A DNA stretch of 58,971 bases, taken from NCBI GenBank assembly GCA_013289475.1, contig JABCZW010000010.1, forward strand, positions 1 to 58,971, in the 5' to 3' direction. The stretch comes from Bacteroidota bacterium (GTDB lineage Bacteria > Bacteroidota > Bacteroidia > JABEUT01). Below the pieces are notes generated by a model. That model saw only the letters and a list, made by a program, of their open reading frames with translations. It did no database searches and had not been told where the DNA came from. The translations under genes and the position numbers were made by a program. Below, in pieces: positions 9,485-18,506 of this stretch. Positions within the stretch are counted from its first letter, which is position 1. The number at the start of each line of letters is the position of its first letter.

Positions 9485-10828
9485 TTACAATGCTCTTACT
9501 GCGTCTTTAAATTGGTTACCGCGGTCTTCATAATTCTGGAATAGGTCGAAACTTGCACAAGCCGGTGACAACAAAACTGTATCGCCGCTCTGGCTAAGCT
9601 TAGAAGCTTTCCTTACTGCTTCAGAAGCTGAAGATGTTTCGATAATGGTTGGCACCAGCACCGAGAAAGCGCTCAGAATTTTGCGGTTATCCTTGCCAAG
9701 GCAAACAATAGCTTTCACTTTTTGTTTTACCATTTCGGTCAATGTGGTGTAATCATTGCCTTTATCAATACCACCAACAATCCACACTATCGGAGTGTTT
9801 ACGCTTTCGAGCGCATACCAGGTAGAATTAATATTGGTAGCTTTCGAATCATTGATAAACTCAACGCCATGAATGGTAGCCACATGCTCCAGGCGGTGTT
9901 CAATGTTTTGAAAATCTGCGAGGCTTTCCCTGATGGTTTCCTTGCGAATGTCGACCACCCGCGCGGCAATAGCCGCTGCCATTGAGTTATACACGTTGTG
10001 CGTGCCAAACAGCGAAAGTCTTTGTACAGCCATAGATAAAGGATTTTGGTTAAGGTTTATAATAATTTCGTCTCCTGATTTGTAAGCGCCTTCGGGCACC
10101 TGCTCTTTAACTGAAAATGGATACTTCTTTGCAGGTATATTTCGTTTGCTTACTTCCGTTTTTGTAACCTCGTCGTCGAGGCAATAAATAAATGAATCCA
10201 GTTCAGTCTGGTTTTGAATAATCTTGAATTTGGAGTTCGTATAGTTCTCCATTTTGTGGTCGTACCTGTCCATATGGTCAGGCGTAATATTGAGCAGAAT
10301 GGCAACATCAGCTTTAAACTTATACATATCATCTAACTGGAAACTGCTCAATTCAAGTACATAGTAATCGTATTTCTCGGTAGCTACCTGTAATGCAAAA
10401 CTCTTGCCCACATTGCCTGCCAGGCCTACATTCAATCCAGCTTTCTTAAATATGTGGTAGGTAAGCATGGTTGTAGTTGTCTTGCCATTGCTGCCTGTTA
10501 TGCAAACCATTTTAGCATCCGTATATCTTGCTGCAAATTCTATTTCCGATATTACAGGCACGCCTTTCTCCTTCAGTTTTACAACCAATGGCGCGTTCTC
10601 TGGTATACCGGGGCTCTTTATCACTTCGTCGGCTTGCAATATTTTATCTTCACTGTGTTGTTGTTGCTCAAAAGGAATTTTCTCATTCTGTAATACACTT
10701 AAGTATTTATCTTTTATCTTTCCTTTATCCGATACCCATACATCCATGCCCTTCTTTTGCGCAAGGATAGCTGCACCCACACCGCTTTCTCCGGCACCCA
10801 ATACGGCTATTTTTCTCCTGCTCTCCAT
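9485..10828 (-). CDS. murD: UDP-N-acetylmuramoyl-L-alanine--D-glutamate ligase MurD
   Basis: Cytoplasmic ligase adding D-glutamate to UDP-MurNAc-L-Ala. The N-terminal GAGESGVGAA (11-20) binds the uridine nucleotide, GSNGKTTTT (112-120) is the ATP loop, and EFINDSKATN plus LLSPACASFD are MurD-specific motifs. At 447 aa the length is typical. One base separates its start from the end of mraY, and 11 nt separate its stop from the ftsW start. Confidence 0.97.
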   Translation of the reverse strand: MESRRKIAVLGAGESGVGAAILAQKKGMDVWVSDKGKIKDKYLSVLQNEKIPFEQQQHSEDKILQADEVIKSPGIPENAPLVVKLKEKGVPVISEIEFAARYTDAKMVCITGSNGKTTTTMLTYHIFKKAGLNVGLAGNVGKSFALQVATEKYDYYVLELSSFQLDDMYKFKADVAILLNITPDHMDRYDHKMENYTNSKFKIIQNQTELDSFIYCLDDEVTKTEVSKRNIPAKKYPFSVKEQVPEGAYKSGDEIIINLNQNPLSMAVQRLSLFGTHNVYNSMAAAIAARVVDIRKETIRESLADFQNIEHRLEHVATIHGVEFINDSKATNINSTWYALESVNTPIVWIVGGIDKGNDYTTLTEMVKQKVKAIVCLGKDNRKILSAFSVLVPTIIETSSASEAVRKASKLSQSGDTVLLSPACASFDLFQNYEDRGNQFKDAVRAL

Positions 10829-10829
10829 C

Positions 10830-12077
10830 TTATCTCAACTTGAGTGTTACAATGGTTATAAGGGCCAGCATAATTCCAATGATCCAAAAACGCGACACTA
10901 TTTTTGCTTCGTGCACATGTTTCTTCTGGAAATGGTGGTGCAACGGAGCCATTAAGAATATGCGCCTTCCTTCACCATATTTCTTTTTGGTGTATTTGAA
11001 ATAACTCACCTGCATCATCACCGAAATATTTTCAACAACAAACACACCGCACAATACCGGGAGTAAAAGTTCTTTACGAATGGCAATAGCAAATACGGCA
11101 ATGATACCGCCCAATGCAAGACTACCTGTATCGCCCATAAATACCTGTGCAGGGTAAGAGTTATACCAGAGGAACCCGACACAGGCACCCACAAACGCGC
11201 TCATGAACACTACTAGCTCGCCACAGTTTGGTATATAAAGAATGTGCAGGTAGCCGGCAAAGAATGTGTTACCCGATACGTATGCCAGTATCATAAGTGT
11301 GGCACCTATAATACCCGATGTACCTGTGGCAAGGCCGTCAATACCATCTGTTATATTAGCGCCGTTCGATACAGCTGTCACAATTATTATAATGATAGGA
11401 ATAAACAATATCCATGCCAGTTTCTTAGCGTGTGTACCCATCCAGGATGTAAGCCATGCGTAATCGAACTGGTTGTCTTTTACAAATGGTATAGTAGTCT
11501 TAAGCGACCTTGTTTCTTCTTGCGAAAACTTAGGCAACTCAGTAATACCTGCTTCCTGGCCGTTTATCATAGCTGTTTCCTGGGTCTTAGCAATCTGTTC
11601 TTTTATAACAACATGTTTATTGAAATACATTACACATGCCACAATTAAACCAATACCAACCTGACCTATAATTTTGAAATTGCCGCTCAATCCCTTTTTA
11701 TCTTTCTTGAATACTTTTATGTAATCATCGAGGAAGCCCACAGTACCAAGCCATACGGTAGTAATGAGCATGAGAACGATATACACATTATCTAACCTTG
11801 CAAATAATAATGTCGGAATAAGTATCGCAGAAAGTATTATGAGTCCTCCCATGGTTGGAGTGCCTTCCTTTTCCTTCTGACCATGTAACCCTAAATCGCG
11901 AACAGTTTCGCCAACTTGTTTCTTCCTTAATAAAGCAATTAGCCTTTTGCCAAATACTGCCGATATAATAAGCGAGAAAATAATAGCCAATGCTGCGCGG
12001 AACGTAATGTAATTGAACACATTCGCGCCCGGCAGGTTATACTTCTCTCTTAAAAAATGGAATAGATAGTACAACAT
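10830..12077 (-). CDS. mraY: Phospho-MurNAc-pentapeptide translocase MraY
   Basis: Integral membrane enzyme that moves phospho-MurNAc-pentapeptide onto undecaprenyl phosphate to make lipid I. Signatures include [15 protein letters not shown] with the catalytic Asp pair, [10 protein letters not shown] and [13 protein letters not shown], plus the HHHFQKK region. About ten membrane segments are present. At 415 aa it is some 55 residues longer than E. coli MraY. The extra length is a hydrophilic insertion at about residues 178-230 that I believe is usual for Bacteroidetes. It overlaps murE by one base. Confidence 0.97.
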   Translation of the reverse strand: MLYYLFHFLREKYNLPGANVFNYITFRAALAIIFSLIISAVFGKRLIALLRKKQVGETVRDLGLHGQKEKEGTPTMGGLIILSAILIPTLLFARLDNVYIVLMLITTVWLGTVGFLDDYIKVFKKDKKGLSGNFKIIGQVGIGLIVACVMYFNKHVVIKEQIAKTQETAMINGQEAGITELPKFSQEETRSLKTTIPFVKDNQFDYAWLTSWMGTHAKKLAWILFIPIIIIIVTAVSNGANITDGIDGLATGTSGIIGATLMILAYVSGNTFFAGYLHILYIPNCGELVVFMSAFVGACVGFLWYNSYPAQVFMGDTGSLALGGIIAVFAIAIRKELLLPVLCGVFVVENISVMMQVSYFKYTKKKYGEGRRIFLMAPLHHHFQKKHVHEAKIVSRFWIIGIMLALITIVTLKLR

Positions 12078-13540
12078 TAGCTTTGAAATAGATTAAGTGT
12101 TTCACATAAAATCTCCATATCGTCAAATGGGTGCTTTACGCCTTTTATTTCCTGGTACTTTTCGTGGCCCTTACCCGCCAGTAGAATAATGTCTCCCTTC
12201 TGTGCCATCTGGCAAGCGGCTTTTATAGCTTCCTTCCTGTCCACTATCGAAATGGTTTTTTTCTTGCTCAGCACATCTACACCCTTTTCCATTTCGTGAA
12301 TTATCTCGGCCGGTTCTTCCGAACGCGGGTTATCAGAAGTAAGAATCACCTTATCACTTTTACCACAAGCTATTGATGCCATTACTGGGCGCTTGGTTCT
12401 GTCCCTGTCACCACCGCAGCCAACTACAGTTATAATTTTTTCATTTTCGCTGCGCACTTCCTGTAAAGTAGAAAGCACATTTTCAAGTGCATCGGGTGTA
12501 TGTGCATAGTCTACAATACCTATTGTGCCATTTGGTGATTTTGCATACTGGAAACGACCTTCAACCGGGTCGAGCGCACTCAATACTTTCAATACTTCTT
12601 CTTTTTCTTCGCCGAGCAATACGGCAGTAGCATATATTCCAAGTAAGTTGTATGCATTAAATGCACCTATCAATTTTGTCCAGAGTTCTCTTCCATCAAT
12701 GGTTAACACCAATCCTGCCAAAGTGTTTTCTACCACTTTGCATTTAAAATCTGCCGAACTCTTCAAGGCAAATGTTTTCTTTGATGCTTTTGTATTTTGC
12801 AGCATCACCATTCCATTGGCATCATCTTTATTTACTAATGCAAATGCGGTGGATGGCAACTCATCAAAGAATTTCTTCTTAGCCTTTATATATGCATCGA
12901 ATGTTTTATGGAAATCGAGATGGTCGTGGGTAATATTGGTAAATACTCCACCAGTAAAACTTATTCCCGCAATCCTGTTTTGCACTATTGCATGAGAGCT
13001 TACTTCCATGAAGCAATGCGTGCAACTTGCCGCCACCATTTCATTTAATACGCGGTTAAGCTCTAATGAATCGGGGGTTGTATGCGTAGCAGGAAATTGC
13101 TGGGTATTTATCTGGTTCCTTACAGTAGAAAGTAAACCTACTTTATATCCTAAACCTATGAATAAATTGAACAGCAATGTTGCGGTTGTTGTCTTACCAT
13201 TTGTTCCGGTAATACCAACAAGCTTCAACTTAGCAGAAGGATGATCGTAATAGTTGGCTGCAATAATGGCAAGCGCCGCAGATGAATCTTTTACCTTTAC
13301 ATAGGTAATTCCATCGTGCCTCTTTTCAGGCATATCTTCGCACAATATTGCAACAGCGCCTTTTTCAATGGTCTGGTCTATATACTTATGTCCGTCAGTT
13401 AAAGTGCCTTTTATGGCTACAAACAAAGTACCATCCACCACTTTACGTGAATCGAAATGAACCACCGAAACAGCCACATCGGTAGAACCGGCAACTTCTA
13501 CCAGCGCAACCTTATATAATATGTCTTTCAGTTTCTTCAT
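12077..13540 (-). CDS. murE: UDP-MurNAc-L-Ala-D-Glu:meso-diaminopimelate ligase MurE
   Basis: Cytoplasmic ligase adding the third stem-peptide residue. GTNGKTT (112-118) is the ATP loop. DNPR (403-406) is the motif associated with meso-diaminopimelate rather than lysine specificity, so the wall is predicted to be of the mDAP type. Length 487 aa is normal. It shares single-base overlaps with both ftsI and mraY. murF, which would normally follow, is absent and must lie elsewhere if present. Confidence 0.97.
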   Translation of the reverse strand: MKKLKDILYKVALVEVAGSTDVAVSVVHFDSRKVVDGTLFVAIKGTLTDGHKYIDQTIEKGAVAILCEDMPEKRHDGITYVKVKDSSAALAIIAANYYDHPSAKLKLVGITGTNGKTTTATLLFNLFIGLGYKVGLLSTVRNQINTQQFPATHTTPDSLELNRVLNEMVAASCTHCFMEVSSHAIVQNRIAGISFTGGVFTNITHDHLDFHKTFDAYIKAKKKFFDELPSTAFALVNKDDANGMVMLQNTKASKKTFALKSSADFKCKVVENTLAGLVLTIDGRELWTKLIGAFNAYNLLGIYATAVLLGEEKEEVLKVLSALDPVEGRFQYAKSPNGTIGIVDYAHTPDALENVLSTLQEVRSENEKIITVVGCGGDRDRTKRPVMASIACGKSDKVILTSDNPRSEEPAEIIHEMEKGVDVLSKKKTISIVDRKEAIKAACQMAQKGDIILLAGKGHEKYQEIKGVKHPFDDMEILCETLNLFQS

Positions 13541-15660
13541 TACGATAACTGCAGTAATATTTTTTGTCCTTTATTAAATCTTGTTCCGGCAGGGAGTGAC
13601 TGCTCAGCAACTGCACCCATACCTTTCACTGTAACTTTCAAATGATTATTTTCTAACAGGTACACAGCATCTTCGGCACTCATACCATGTAAATCGGGCA
13701 TAATACCCTGTGTCAGCATTCTTTGAGGATTGTCCGAAGTAATATGTATAGTAGAATCCTGCAGGTCAACATTTGCGTAGCCGCCATTCTTAATTGAGCT
13801 CCGGAAAGCAATATTCATACTCTGCAATACATTGTCTATATCTTTAAAATCACCATTCTTTACTGCAGGGGCATTGTGTTTTACATTACCTGCAACTGCA
13901 TTTACAGCAGGGTCTATCTTTATACTGCTTGCATACACCTTATCTGCAATTTCCCTGAAGATTGGGCCTGCAGTAATGTTTCCATAATACCCGTCTGAGC
14001 TTGGAGAGTTCATAATTACTATACATGAATACTCAGGGTTGTTGGCAGGGAAATAGCCTACAAATGATGCCTGGTAATTTATCTTACCCTCTGATTTATA
14101 CTTACCTTTACCGGCAATCTGCGCGGTTCCCGTCTTCCCTGCAATGGAATAAACAGTATTATTAAGATTCTTTGCAGTGCCTCGCAATACAACACCCTCA
14201 AGCAGTTTCCTTAATTTTTTAAGTGTGGTGGAAGAACAGATTGCAGGATTAACTACTTGTGTAGGGAATGTCCTCACTACTTTACCATCTTTCATTAAAG
14301 CGTCAACAAACCTTGGCTTTACCATTATGCCATTATTGGCAACAGCATTGTAAACACTAAGGGTTTGTAACGGAGTAACTTCTACACCATAGCCAATCGC
14401 CAGCCATGGAAGGCTCACACCACTCCAACTCTTATCAGAAGGGTTTGGCATCTTAGGTGTTCCTTCACCGGGTATGCTTAAGCTCAATGGCTTATCCAAG
14501 CCCAGGCGGCAAAGGCCATCGACAAACTTTTTAGGCTGGTGTTCATAATATTTAAATATCTCCTTCGATATTCCTACATTCGATGACATTTCAAATGCCC
14601 TTTGTACGCTCACCCAACCTGTTTCATCATGTTCGGCATCGTGCATTACACGGTCATAGTACTGGTGGGTACCATTTTCGAGGTTAACACTATCAGAATT
14701 AGTTACATAACCATCTTCCATGGCAACTATCAATGAAGAGAGCTTAAAGGTTGAACCTGGTTCAGCAGCTTCGCCCAAAGCATAGTTGTATGATTCCTCG
14801 TACTTACCGGTAGAATCTTTACGCGCAAGGTTAGCTGCAGCAAGCACTCTTCCGGTTTTTACTTCCATTAATATTACACAACCATGATCAGCATTGTGTT
14901 TTATAAGTTGCTCACGCAACGATGTTTCCGCAACATCCTGGTAATTAATATTTATAGTAGAAACAATGTCTTGTCCATTTTGCGGCTGCACATCATCGTT
15001 ATTATTTACAGGAACTTTTACTCCGCCTGCCAACTTTTCCATTAATATACGCCCGCTATCTCCTCTCAGGTATTCATCAAACGCACCCTCAAGGCCTACA
15101 TTAATATTATCGCGGGTATAGCCAATTGTACGTTCAGCCAGATCGCGGAATGGCAACTCGCGTTTGTAGTTTTGTTCTACAATCATTCCACCTTTGTTCC
15201 TGCCCAGGCGCAGTAAGGGGAAATGTTTTACTTTCTGTAATTGCTCATACGAAGCAGCTTTGTGTAACAACACATACCTATCATTCGATGAACGTGCACT
15301 CTTCAATATTCTATAATATTCATCCGCTGACTTATCCTTAAACAACTTCGCAAAACAATTGCTCAGTGAATCAATCTTAGAATTAAAAATCTCATCACTT
15401 AAGTAATCGGTATTCACATCCATTGCAATATCATAATATGGTAATGATGTTGCTAACAGGTTACCATCGGCAGCATATATATTACCACGCATTGCCTCAA
15501 TGGTATAATATGATGTCGTCATATTAGCTGCAGCAATTTTCCATTTATTGCCCTGGAAATATTGTATAGACACCACCCGTACGGTAATAACAATACCCAA
15601 TACGCACATAAATGCATATAAGAGGTACGTACGGAGTAATGTGCCTTTTCTTGGTTCCAT
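13540..15660 (-). CDS. ftsI: Septal transpeptidase FtsI (PBP3) with C-terminal PASTA domain
   Basis: Class B penicillin-binding protein that cross-links septal peptidoglycan. One transmembrane helix (about 11-31) is followed by the dimerisation/pedestal region and the transpeptidase domain with S303-T-F-K306 (active serine and SxxK), SSN (359-361, SxN) and KTGT (509-512). Residues ~643-706 form one PASTA domain, beginning near MPDLHGMSAEDAVYLL. At 706 aa it is longer than E. coli FtsI, as expected with PASTA. It is followed immediately by murE (one-base overlap) and preceded directly by the ftsL-like gene. Confidence 0.96.
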   Translation of the reverse strand: MEPRKGTLLRTYLLYAFMCVLGIVITVRVVSIQYFQGNKWKIAAANMTTSYYTIEAMRGNIYAADGNLLATSLPYYDIAMDVNTDYLSDEIFNSKIDSLSNCFAKLFKDKSADEYYRILKSARSSNDRYVLLHKAASYEQLQKVKHFPLLRLGRNKGGMIVEQNYKRELPFRDLAERTIGYTRDNINVGLEGAFDEYLRGDSGRILMEKLAGGVKVPVNNNDDVQPQNGQDIVSTININYQDVAETSLREQLIKHNADHGCVILMEVKTGRVLAAANLARKDSTGKYEESYNYALGEAAEPGSTFKLSSLIVAMEDGYVTNSDSVNLENGTHQYYDRVMHDAEHDETGWVSVQRAFEMSSNVGISKEIFKYYEHQPKKFVDGLCRLGLDKPLSLSIPGEGTPKMPNPSDKSWSGVSLPWLAIGYGVEVTPLQTLSVYNAVANNGIMVKPRFVDALMKDGKVVRTFPTQVVNPAICSSTTLKKLRKLLEGVVLRGTAKNLNNTVYSIAGKTGTAQIAGKGKYKSEGKINYQASFVGYFPANNPEYSCIVIMNSPSSDGYYGNITAGPIFREIADKVYASSIKIDPAVNAVAGNVKHNAPAVKNGDFKDIDNVLQSMNIAFRSSIKNGGYANVDLQDSTIHITSDNPQRMLTQGIMPDLHGMSAEDAVYLLENNHLKVTVKGMGAVAEQSLPAGTRFNKGQKILLQLS

Positions 15661-16101
15661 TTACTTCTTTGCCAGTTTATTATCTATTACAATTTTGTCG
15701 GGCGGTATTACCGATTCCTTCAATCCCATATTCGCTGTGGCCCTTGCCACTTCCGATTCTTTGCTTAAATACATCAGCTTTGCTTTCGCTATCTGGAATT
15801 GTGTGTTCAGTTCTTTTATCTGTGTGTTCAGTGTATCAAGTTCTCTGTCTTTCGATTGTGCGAAGTACCCGTTGGCTATATACAGCATACCCAGGAACGC
15901 GAGAAAAAAGAAGAAAGGCATATACTTAAGCGTTGATTCAGAAATAAGAAAACGGCCACTCACTACCGAGGTAACAGCACGGCCAACCTTGTTGCTTTTT
16001 TTAGCAACAGGCTCGGTTTCAACTTCCGGCGCAGGCGCTTCAACAACCGGCTCCTTCAGTTTCACTTCTTGCTCTATATCTGTTTTTAACCTGTTCTTCA
16101 T
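15661..16101 (-). CDS. FtsL-like bitopic division protein
   Basis: A 146-residue protein with a charged, Pro/Glu-rich cytoplasmic N-terminus (~1-58), one transmembrane helix (about 61-80, with FFFFLAFLGMLYIANGYF) and a short periplasmic coiled coil (heptad-like, 84-115). This is the topology and position of FtsL, which forms a complex with FtsQ and FtsB and recruits FtsW-FtsI. Sequence identity to known FtsL is not evident by eye; the gene is usually annotated in Bacteroidetes as an FtsL-like protein. It fits exactly between rsmH and ftsI with no gap. Confidence 0.85.
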   Translation of the reverse strand: MKNRLKTDIEQEVKLKEPVVEAPAPEVETEPVAKKSNKVGRAVTSVVSGRFLISESTLKYMPFFFFLAFLGMLYIANGYFAQSKDRELDTLNTQIKELNTQFQIAKAKLMYLSKESEVARATANMGLKESVIPPDKIVIDNKLAKK

Positions 16102-16102
16102 T

Positions 16103-16996
16103 TTATATCTTTTCTGCTATTCTCAATTTTGCGCTGCGTGCCCTGCTGTTCGATGAAATCTCTTCTTCGCCCGGGGCAATGGGCTTTTTTGTTACCGGTT
16201 CAAATGGGCGCAGATCGTGTCCGTACATGTTTTTCTGCGGTATGCCTTCAAAGTTTCCGCTGCGTATAAAATTTTTCACCAACCTGTCTTCCAGCGAATG
16301 GTAAGAGATGATAACCAACCTTCCACCTTTATTCATAACCGTTTCGCTCTGGCGCAATAAATCTTTTAATGCATCTACTTCTTCATTCAGTTCAATACGT
16401 AACGATTGAAATACCTGTGCCAGGTACTTATGGGCAATTTGCGGTGGAGTACAAATACTAATAGCTTCTATTAGTTCTCCTGTAGTTTTAATATGCTTAA
16501 CCTTTCTTGCCGTTTCAATAACACGGGCTAAATTGGCCGCATTTGTTATTTCGCCATACTCCGAAAACATTTTTTGAAGTTTTGCTGCCGGATAAGTATT
16601 AACTATATCTGCTGCAGTACGCGTAGCATCATTGTTCATCCGCATATCAAGCGAGGCATCGAAGCGGGTAGCAAAACCACGTTCAGGTGTATCTATCTGG
16701 TGAGAAGATATTCCGAGATCGGCCAGTATACCATCTACTTTGGCTATACCCCTGGCACTTAACTGCTCTGCCATGAAACGGAAATTGGAATGAACCAATT
16801 CCAGCCTCTTGTCTGAATTAATATTTGCAAAGGCATCCTTATCCTGGTCGAAGGCTATTACTCTGCCTCCTGTAAACTTTTCAAGTATTGCGTTGGTGTG
16901 TCCTCCTCCTCCGAATGTAGCGTCGACGTATGTCCCTCCATCTATGATGTTTAATCCTTCGATACTTTCTTTTAGAAGTACCGCTCTATGATACAT
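16103..16996 (-). CDS. rsmH: 16S rRNA (cytosine(1402)-N(4))-methyltransferase RsmH
   Basis: SAM-dependent enzyme that N4-methylates C1402 in the decoding centre of 16S rRNA. The N-terminus YHRAVLLKES, the SAM-binding VDATFGGGGHT and the later ISYHSLEDRLVKNF and NSRARSAKLR motifs are all typical of RsmH (MraW). I chose the ATG giving MYHRAVLL because homologues begin this way. A second ATG 15 nt upstream is possible and would lengthen the overlap with mraZ from 11 to 26 nt. It is the second gene of the dcw cluster. Confidence 0.96.
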   Translation of the reverse strand: MYHRAVLLKESIEGLNIIDGGTYVDATFGGGGHTNAILEKFTGGRVIAFDQDKDAFANINSDKRLELVHSNFRFMAEQLSARGIAKVDGILADLGISSHQIDTPERGFATRFDASLDMRMNNDATRTAADIVNTYPAAKLQKMFSEYGEITNAANLARVIETARKVKHIKTTGELIEAISICTPPQIAHKYLAQVFQSLRIELNEEVDALKDLLRQSETVMNKGGRLVIISYHSLEDRLVKNFIRSGNFEGIPQKNMYGHDLRPFEPVTKKPIAPGEEEISSNSRARSAKLRIAEKI

Positions 16997-17459
16997 CTCC
17001 GTTACTATCATTCGGTATTTTACCCATTACTTCTTCGGCAAGGGCGGCAAAATCATCAGCGCCCTGCTTCATGTATTTATTATATTCTTGTTTCGACCAT
17101 ATTTCAATGCGGTTTGAGAAACCAAACAATACAGCATCCTTCTCAACTCCCGCGTGCTCCATTAACGACTTCGGCAATAACAAACGGCCCGAACCATCCA
17201 GTTCTACTTCAGTTGCTCCGGCATTAAACCTTCTCACAAACTCCCTGTCCTTTTGCTTGTAGAGGTTGAGCTTGCTAAAGCTTGCGGTTTCCTTGTGCCA
17301 CTCTTTTTTCGGCCATAGGTTTAACTGTTTATCGAGCCCGCGGTTAACTACGAAATGCTTTTGCTCTTTGCTCGGCAGCTGCTTCTTGAGCCCAACAGGA
17401 AGCATAAGCCTCCCCTTGTCATCAAGTTTGCATTCATATTCTCCGATAAGAGCTGCCAT
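16986..17459 (-). CDS. mraZ: Transcriptional regulator MraZ
   Basis: DNA-binding regulator of the dcw cluster, built from two SpoVT/AbrB-like halves. The paired DxxGR motifs are LDDKGRLMLP (12-21) and LDGSGRLLLP in the second half. Length 157 aa matches the family. It forms ring-shaped oligomers that bind tandem direct repeats in its own promoter, and just such repeats lie 42-66 nt upstream (17501-17525). It is the first gene of the division and cell wall cluster. Confidence 0.97.
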   Translation of the reverse strand: MAALIGEYECKLDDKGRLMLPVGLKKQLPSKEQKHFVVNRGLDKQLNLWPKKEWHKETASFSKLNLYKQKDREFVRRFNAGATEVELDGSGRLLLPKSLMEHAGVEKDAVLFGFSNRIEIWSKQEYNKYMKQGADDFAALAEEVMGKIPNDSNGDVS

Positions 17460-17481
17460 TTAGGTCGTTTTTATTGAGGTG

Positions 17482-17489
17482 TAAAAGTA
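17482..17489 (-). promoter_or_regulatory. Candidate -7 box of the mraZ (dcw) promoter
   Basis: On the minus strand TACTTTTA matches 7 of 8 positions of TAnnTTTG. It would start transcription about 20 nt before the mraZ ATG. The MraZ repeats start 12 nt upstream and would cover the -33 region. Confidence 0.5.
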
Positions 17490-17500
17490 GTGAAAAAATT

Positions 17501-17525
17501 CCCACCTTTTACCACTTTTTCCCAC
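17501..17525 (-). promoter_or_regulatory. MraZ box: three direct repeats at 10-bp spacing
   Basis: Read on the minus strand the site is GTGGG-N5-GTGGT-N5-GTGGG, three pentamers exactly one helical turn apart. This matches the TGGGN repeats with 5-nt spacers known to bind MraZ in E. coli and Mycoplasma. The position overlapping the presumed -33 region predicts repression by MraZ. The rest of the 300-nt gap up to 17759 contains scattered single GTGGG words on the plus strand but no other clear feature. Confidence 0.8.
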
Positions 17526-17759
17526 TTTGTTGAAAACTTTAACTTAAGGTTAAATTTTCCGCATGGCAAAATATTTCCCAATCAGGCTTTTGACAGGCTT
17601 TTCAAGGGAATTGACGTTACCGGAACGTTATTAACTTTTTTGTGGGAGAAAAGTGGGATTATGAAAAAAACAGGAAAATATCCGTGGAAATGGATTGCAA
17701 AATGGGACCTGAAGAGAAGCTATAATTTTAAAGGGGGAAATTGTGGGAGAAAGGGTGGT

Positions 17760-18491
17760 TTATTTTCTAAGCACTACCCAGTTACTTTGTTTTGCCGTTT
17801 GGGTGTGACTATTGCCCATTGAAGTAATATTTCCATTATCAGGATTACGATACCAGCCTTCATCCCAGGAACCCATATCGGTATAAATAAGGTTTTGTAC
17901 ACCTAATCCTAATAAGTCGGTAGCAAAAGTTTTAAGATTAACAGGTGATATGCTTTCTATTATGGCTGTTTTTCCATTTTTAAAAATGCCTATTCCTCTT
18001 CTGTAAGTCAATACATCTTCAGCAAAACCGGCAATTTTGCCATTATCAATCATCCATATTTGCTGAAAGAACGAACCTTTTTGAGTTTCAATAGAATTAA
18101 GCAGGCTATCTGTAAGCAGCTTGCCATAATTGGTGTGGAATATGATACATTCCCCATTAATAATTTTAATCCCTCCGCCAAGTGTGCGGTTAATTTTATC
18201 CTTGTTTCCAACAGTGCCCTTACATATATACAGGCCATCAATTACATAATTATCGAGCGTAGTAAATGCCCCCGGAATACAAAGCAAAATGCCAGTATCT
18301 TTTATATCTGGACGGGTAATTTCAAAATCAATTTTAGTTGAGTTCTTATAAATAACAGTATAGTTACTTAGCCCCGATGCGCCGGTTTTTTGCTCAACAG
18401 TCAACGAGTTTTTTTTAGTGTCGTTTAGTAGGGTAAAGCCCCATAAGCCAAAGGCTATAAGTACAACTGCTATAACTATTCTTTTCATCAT
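17760..18491 (-). CDS. Exported protein, possible phosphodiester glycosidase family
   Basis: A 243-residue protein with an N-terminal hydrophobic anchor or signal (about 3-21) and a soluble exported domain. The blocks GGGIKIINGECIIFHTNYGK, RRGIGIFKNGKTAI and NLIYTDMGSWDEGWYR resemble the NAGPA/DUF2233-type phosphodiester glycosidase fold, in which a late DGG-like element sits in the active site. I could not identify catalytic residues with certainty, so the enzyme activity is a weak call. It starts 15 nt after the PMT-like gene and is probably cotranscribed with it. Confidence 0.55.
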   Translation of the reverse strand: MMKRIVIAVVLIAFGLWGFTLLNDTKKNSLTVEQKTGASGLSNYTVIYKNSTKIDFEITRPDIKDTGILLCIPGAFTTLDNYVIDGLYICKGTVGNKDKINRTLGGGIKIINGECIIFHTNYGKLLTDSLLNSIETQKGSFFQQIWMIDNGKIAGFAEDVLTYRRGIGIFKNGKTAIIESISPVNLKTFATDLLGLGVQNLIYTDMGSWDEGWYRNPDNGNITSMGNSHTQTAKQSNWVVLRK

Positions 18492-18506
18492 TATGGTAAT
18501 ATAAAC

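Noticed and set aside
17490..17822. 110-residue plus-strand open frame in the gap before mraZ
   Set aside because: It overlaps the MraZ operator and the 3' end of a real gene, its composition is unlike a protein, and no promoter is seen.
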